Positions 60,096 to 64,000 of a stretch of DNA of 64,000 nt are shown piece after piece (position 1 is the first letter of the stretch; every line of letters starts with the position of its first letter). The position numbers were made by a program, and so were the translations under genes. The DNA is from Halobacteriales archaeon QS_8_69_26 (GTDB lineage: Archaea > Halobacteriota > Halobacteria > Halobacteriales > SW-7-71-33). Under the pieces are notes generated by a model. It had not been told where the DNA came from and did not search any database. It saw only the letters and a program-made list of their open reading frames with translations. The DNA lies in NCBI GenBank assembly GCA_003023195.1, contig PXRX01000023.1:62001-126000 (forward strand). Reading direction: 5' to 3'.

Positions 60096-61550
60096 ATGAG
60101 TGGCGAACAGGAACTCGGGATCACCGAGAGCAAGGAGCACAACACGGGCGAGTGGTACGCCGAACTGATCCAGAAGGCGAACGTCGCGGACTACGCCCCG
60201 ATGGGCGGGTTCATCGTCACCCGACCCAGGGGGTACGCGCTGTGGGAAGGGATCCAGGACGCCCTGGACTCCCGGTTCAAGGCGACCGGGGTGCAGAACG
60301 CCTACTTCCCGATGTTCGTCCCCGAGTCGTACCTCGAACGCGAGAAGGACATCGTCGAGGGGTTCGACCCCGAGGTGGCGTGGGTTACCCACGGCGGCTA
60401 CGAGGAACTCGAGGAGCGACTTGCGGTCCGGCCGACCAGCGAGAGCATCATCGCGCCGTACATGGCCCAGTGGACCCGGAGCCACCGCGACCTGCCGCTC
60501 CGGCTGAACCAGTGGTGTTCCGTCTGCCGGTGGGAGGCCACCGAGACCAAGCCGTTCTTCCGCACCAAGGAGTTCCTCTGGCAGGAGGGCCACACCGCCC
60601 ACGAGGACCGGGAGGACGCCTGGGCGGAGACGATGCTCCGACTGGAGCAGTACGAGGAGGTTTACGAGGACGTCCTGGCCCTGCCCCCACTCGTGGGTCG
60701 CAAGCCCCCCCACGACAAGTTCCCCGGCGCGGACACGACCACGACCGTCGAGACGCTGATGCCCGACGGCAAGTCCGTCCAGGGGGCGACCTCCCACTAC
60801 CTCGGCACCTCATTCGGCGAGGCGTTCGACATCACCTACACCGACGAGGACGAGGAGGAGCAGGTCGCCCACACCACCTCCTGGGGGCTCTCCTGGCGGG
60901 CGCTCGGCGCGATGCTGATGGCCCACGGCGACGACCAGGGGCTGGTCCTGCCGCCGACGCTGGCCCCCGAACAGGTCGTCGTCGTCCCCATCTGGGGCGG
61001 CGACGACCGCGAGGAGGTCGTCGAGTACGCCGAGGGCGTCGCCGAGGACCTGGAGGACGCCGGCCTGCGCGTCGAACTCGACGACCGCGACGAACGCAAC
61101 CCCGGGTTCAAGTTCAACGAGTGGGAGCTAAAGGGCGTCCCCCTGCGGGTCGAAATCGGGTCCAACGAGGTCGAGGACGACACGATCACGGTCGTCCACC
61201 GGCCCGACGGCGAGGGGTTCGAACTCGACCGCGAGGGCGCCGCCGCGGCCGTCGAGGACCACCTCGACGAGGTCCACGAGAAGCTCTACGACGCCGCCGA
61301 GGAGAACCTCGAAGAGAACGTCCGCGAGGCCGACAACGTCGCGGACATCCTCGGCACGATCGGCCGGTACGGCGGCTACGTGAAGGCCGCCTGGTGTGGC
61401 GACCAGGCGTGCGAGGAGGTGATCAAGGAGGAGATCGCCGCCGAGATCGTCATGGTACCCCTGGACGAGGACCACGACCCGATCGACGACGAGTGTGCGG
61501 TCTGTGAGGACCCCGCGGGCTCGACCGCATACTACGCGAAGACCTACTGA
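60096..61550 (+). CDS. proS: prolyl-tRNA synthetase
   Basis: Class II aminoacyl-tRNA synthetase, 484 residues, archaeal/eukaryotic type. Class motifs: GGFIVTRPRGYALWEGIQ, then RPTSESIIAPYMAQW (motif 2 region: CRWEATETKPFFRTKEFLWQ), and the anticodon-binding domain VVVVPIWGGDDREEV. The zinc-like C-terminal domain has CGDQACEE and DDECAVCED, and the chain ends YYAKTY with the conserved terminal Tyr. Leaderless. Confidence 0.97.
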   Translation: MSGEQELGITESKEHNTGEWYAELIQKANVADYAPMGGFIVTRPRGYALWEGIQDALDSRFKATGVQNAYFPMFVPESYLEREKDIVEGFDPEVAWVTHGGYEELEERLAVRPTSESIIAPYMAQWTRSHRDLPLRLNQWCSVCRWEATETKPFFRTKEFLWQEGHTAHEDREDAWAETMLRLEQYEEVYEDVLALPPLVGRKPPHDKFPGADTTTTVETLMPDGKSVQGATSHYLGTSFGEAFDITYTDEDEEEQVAHTTSWGLSWRALGAMLMAHGDDQGLVLPPTLAPEQVVVVPIWGGDDREEVVEYAEGVAEDLEDAGLRVELDDRDERNPGFKFNEWELKGVPLRVEIGSNEVEDDTITVVHRPDGEGFELDREGAAAAVEDHLDEVHEKLYDAAEENLEENVREADNVADILGTIGRYGGYVKAAWCGDQACEEVIKEEIAAEIVMVPLDEDHDPIDDECAVCEDPAGSTAYYAKTY

Positions 61551-61639
61551 TCACCACTGCACCGGGTTCTTCGCCGCGATCCCCGGCGACGCGGGTCGCG
61601 GCTGGTAGCTATATCTCGCTCGCCGCCCTACCCCCGGTC

Positions 61640-62326
61640 ATGGCCTTCGAACCGGAGCGGGTGGAGACGGTCACCTTCGACTCGTACGGGACCATCGTCG
61701 ACGTGGGGGCCGCGGAGGCGGCCCTGGCCGACCTGGTCGCGGACCCGGCGTCGGTCTCGGACCTCTGGCGGTCGCGGTCGCTGGCGTACACCTTCGTCGC
61801 GAACTACGTCGACGGATACCGGCCGTTCTACGAGATAAACCGTGCGGCGCTGGAGTACGCGCTGGCGGCCCACGGTGCCGACCTCACGGAGACCGAACGG
61901 GAGGGGGTCCTCTCGGTGTACTACGACCTCGACGTCTACGACGACGTCCGTGACGGGATGGAGCGACTCCGGGAGGCCGGCTACGACTGCTGGGTGGTCT
62001 CGAACGGCAACCCCGAGATGCTCGAGTCGATGGTCGAGATCGCGGACATCGGCGACCTCGTCGAGGGTACGGTCAGTGCCGACGAGGTCCGGACGTTCAA
62101 ACCGGCGGCGGAGCTCTACCGCCACGCCGCCGCCCGGACCGGCACCCCGATAGACCGGATCGCTCACGTCGCCGCCGGGTGGTTCGACGTCCTCGGGGCC
62201 ACCAGCGCCGGCATGCAGTCGGTCTGGGTGAACCGCGCGGCCGGTCCCTGGGAACCGTTCGCCGGGGATCCGGGCCTCGTCGTCGACTCGTTCCACGACG
62301 TCGCGGACGAACTGTGTGGCGTCTGA
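61640..62326 (+). CDS. haloacid dehalogenase-like (HAD type II) protein
   Basis: A 228-residue HAD-fold protein annotated by similarity as 2-haloacid dehalogenase. The nucleophile region is VTFDSYGTIVD (Asp14), with WVVSNGNPEML (motif II) and VRTFKPAAELY (Lys). In bacterial L-2-haloacid dehalogenases the next loop reads VSSNxxD; here it is HVAAGWFDVLG, so the Ser/Asn pair is replaced. Dehalogenase activity is thus doubtful; a phosphatase or unknown hydrolase is possible. Monocistronic. Confidence 0.8.
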   Translation: MAFEPERVETVTFDSYGTIVDVGAAEAALADLVADPASVSDLWRSRSLAYTFVANYVDGYRPFYEINRAALEYALAAHGADLTETEREGVLSVYYDLDVYDDVRDGMERLREAGYDCWVVSNGNPEMLESMVEIADIGDLVEGTVSADEVRTFKPAAELYRHAAARTGTPIDRIAHVAAGWFDVLGATSAGMQSVWVNRAAGPWEPFAGDPGLVVDSFHDVADELCGV

Positions 62327-62382
62327 CGGACGGAACCGCGGGTCGGACGTTTTTTAGCGACCGACTGGATACCATCCGGGGA

Positions 62383-64000
62383 ATGACCGACGAGGACATC
62401 GGGAGACGACGCGTGCTGTCGGCCATCGCTGGCCTGGGCGTGGTCGGCGGGGCCGCCGCGGCCACGGGGGGCGAGTCGCGGCCCGACGCGAACCCGGACG
62501 ACCGCGGACGGACGCCGCCGCCCGCCCTCCTCTGGGAGCAACGATTTCCCGAGAGCGACCGGGGACCGGGAACGGTCGTCGTCGGCAACGACGGGGGCTA
62601 CGTCTTCGCCGACGCCGCGCGCTCCGAGGCCGACGCCACGCTCCGGGGGGCACGGGTCGTCCGGACCGACCCCTTCGGCAACGTCGCCTGGCAGCAGACC
62701 TACGGGAGCGAGGAGGACAGCGCCTACGACGTCACGTCCCGGAACAGCGGGGGGTACCTGTTCGCCGGGGAGACGACGGCCGGTGCCGGCGACTCGTCGG
62801 GGTGGCTGGTCGCCATCGACGACGACGGCGGGACCGAGTGGGCCCAGAGCTTCGACGGGTCCCGGGCCAAGACCGTGGTCCAGCGCGACCGGGGACGGAT
62901 CCTCGTGGCCGGAACCGCCACCGACGGCGTCTGGGCCGCCCTCACCGACGTCAGGGGCGGGATCCTGTGGGACCGGACCTACCGGGCGATAACGGCGAAC
63001 GCGGCGGCCGTCGACCGCGAGGCGTTCGTCGTCGCCGGGGAGCGGTGGGACGGCGGTCGGAACGCCTGGCTGGCACGGATCCGAACGGACGGCGAACTCG
63101 ACTGGACCAGGACCTACGGCGACGGGACCGAGGACGGGGCCACGTCGGTCCTCCCGGTCGACGACGGGTTCGTCCTCGCCGGTTCCCGGACTCCCGCGGG
63201 ATCGGACAGTAGCCGCGCCTGGGTGGCCCGGGTCGACAGCGTCGGGGCACTCCAGAACGAGGTTCTCGTCGGCGACGGCGAGACCGCTGCGCTGGACCTG
63301 GTCGACCTGGAGACGGAGGGGTTCCTCGCGGTCGGGCGCACCACGGCCGGGGACGAGGTGAGGGCGTGGATGGCACGACTCACTCCCGACCTGGGGGTCG
63401 AGTGGGAGGCGTCCTACGGTTCGGCCAGCATCCAGACCGCGCGCTCGGCGCTGGCGCTCCCGGACGGCCAGTTCCTCGTCGTCGGGCAGGCCGGGACCGG
63501 CGGCTGGATGGGGAAACTCGGTCCCGCGAGGGAGACGCCGACGGCGACGCCCACCGCGACGACGACGATGGACCCGACCACGACGCCGACGACGACCGGC
63601 CCGGCCACGACGCCCACGACGACCCGGACGCCGACCTCCGGTCCTGGCGGCCCGACGACGACATCGCCGGGGACCACCCCGCCGAACGGGACCACTCCGG
63701 GGGAGAGTGGCGGTGGGTTGCTGGAGGGGATCCCCCTGAAGACCATCGGGGCCGGCGCCGGCGGCCTGGTGGTCCTCGCCGGGGCCGGCGCGGCGGGCTA
63801 CTACCTCTACGACCGGCGCGACAGGCGCAAGGCGAAGATAAAACGGCCGAGCGAGGTCGAGGGCCCGGCCGAGGCGAGCGACTTCATCGACGACGAGTCG
63901 GGGAGCGATCCCGGGGACGACGGGGGGAGTGACGGCCCGGACGGGGGCGACGACCCCGACGGGGACGACCCGGGTGACTCCGGACCGGGCCCCGGCGGGA
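62383..64000 (+). CDS. Tat-exported surface protein with beta-propeller-like repeats (3' end beyond window)
   Basis: At least 539 residues without a stop; the gene continues past the window. The start TDEDIGRRRVLSAIAGLGVV is a Tat signal. Repeats with PFGNVAWQQTYGSEEDSAYD, ELDWTRTYGDGTEDGAT and GVEWEASYGS...ALALPDGQFLVVG form a delta-60/propeller-type array on the outside. A Thr/Pro-rich linker follows, then a transmembrane helix (TIGAGAGGLVVLAGAGAAG) and a short basic-acidic cytoplasmic tail ending in Asp/Gly runs. The propeller plus anchor resembles the exterior half of the kinase at 51.7-54.4 kb but without a kinase seen. Confidence 0.8.
   Translation, partial: MTDEDIGRRRVLSAIAGLGVVGGAAAATGGESRPDANPDDRGRTPPPALLWEQRFPESDRGPGTVVVGNDGGYVFADAARSEADATLRGARVVRTDPFGNVAWQQTYGSEEDSAYDVTSRNSGGYLFAGETTAGAGDSSGWLVAIDDDGGTEWAQSFDGSRAKTVVQRDRGRILVAGTATDGVWAALTDVRGGILWDRTYRAITANAAAVDREAFVVAGERWDGGRNAWLARIRTDGELDWTRTYGDGTEDGATSVLPVDDGFVLAGSRTPAGSDSSRAWVARVDSVGALQNEVLVGDGETAALDLVDLETEGFLAVGRTTAGDEVRAWMARLTPDLGVEWEASYGSASIQTARSALALPDGQFLVVGQAGTGGWMGKLGPARETPTATPTATTTMDPTTTPTTTGPATTPTTTRTPTSGPGGPTTTSPGTTPPNGTTPGESGGGLLEGIPLKTIGAGAGGLVVLAGAGAAGYYLYDRRDRRKAKIKRPSEVEGPAEASDFIDDESGSDPGDDGGSDGPDGGDDPDGDDPGDSGPGPGG

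Overview
The window is chromosomal DNA of a halophilic archaeon (class Halobacteria). The evidence is very high GC, strongly acidic proteins, Tat-type lipoprotein signals, archaeal TATA boxes about 26-29 bp upstream of start codons (leaderless transcripts), and haloarchaeal families such as GfcR, RdfA and an archaea-specific SMC-like protein. Genus cannot be fixed from the sequence alone.

Layout. 1-4.5 kb: housekeeping and small genes (GrpB-like, Rieske protein, flap endonuclease FEN1, cold-shock protein, acetyltransferase). 4.5-14 kb: a sugar-degradation block for the semi-phosphorylative Entner-Doudoroff route: kdgK, gluconate dehydratase, KDG aldolase, a HAD hydrolase and an M24-like protein on the minus strand, and divergently gdh, the regulator gfcR and pgk. 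14-16 kb: tRNA-Thr, a lipoprotein and a small gene broken by a 22-bp duplication. 16-27 kb: branched-chain amino acid synthesis: two divergent LeuA-family genes with odd start codons, then leader ORF-ilvB-ilvN-ilvC-(DIDHT protein)-leuC-leuD-leuB. ilvD lies apart at 49.8 kb.

27-31 kb: an AT-rich island, then an SMC-like/RdfA pair (cell-shape family), an Lrp/AsnC regulator and a small protein. 31.6-47.6 kb: a catabolic island with a complete Liv-type ABC importer split over two strands (livGF; livMHK), an alcohol dehydrogenase, an RraA-like aldolase, HyuB/HyuA, a ketopantoate-reductase-like enzyme, an MFS transporter, an amidohydrolase and a Rieske protein. Identical-architecture palindromes TACAGTA-N4-TACTGTA stand before the aldolase and the amidohydrolase (two each), with one more near 59.35 kb, suggesting one regulon. 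48-64 kb: VOC protein, 3-hydroxyacyl-CoA dehydrogenase, ilvD, a Tat-exported PQQ-propeller/transmembrane/Ser-Thr kinase, a multiply broken STAND-ATPase/TPR gene, two lipoproteins (one a putative zinc metalloprotease), proS, a haloacid-dehalogenase-like protein and a surface beta-propeller protein that runs off the end.

The most interesting signals are: (1) a leaderless 33-codon ORF ending AAAIAGIIVGAP whose stop codon sits in a perfect 10-bp hairpin, with a second complementary segment just before ilvB, resembling a bacterial-style attenuator in an archaeon; (2) the 18-bp palindrome regulon; (3) an ACG codon exactly where the start of the citramalate/isopropylmalate-synthase-like gene should be, opposite a four-fold GCAA repeat array; (4) two recent gene-breaking duplications.
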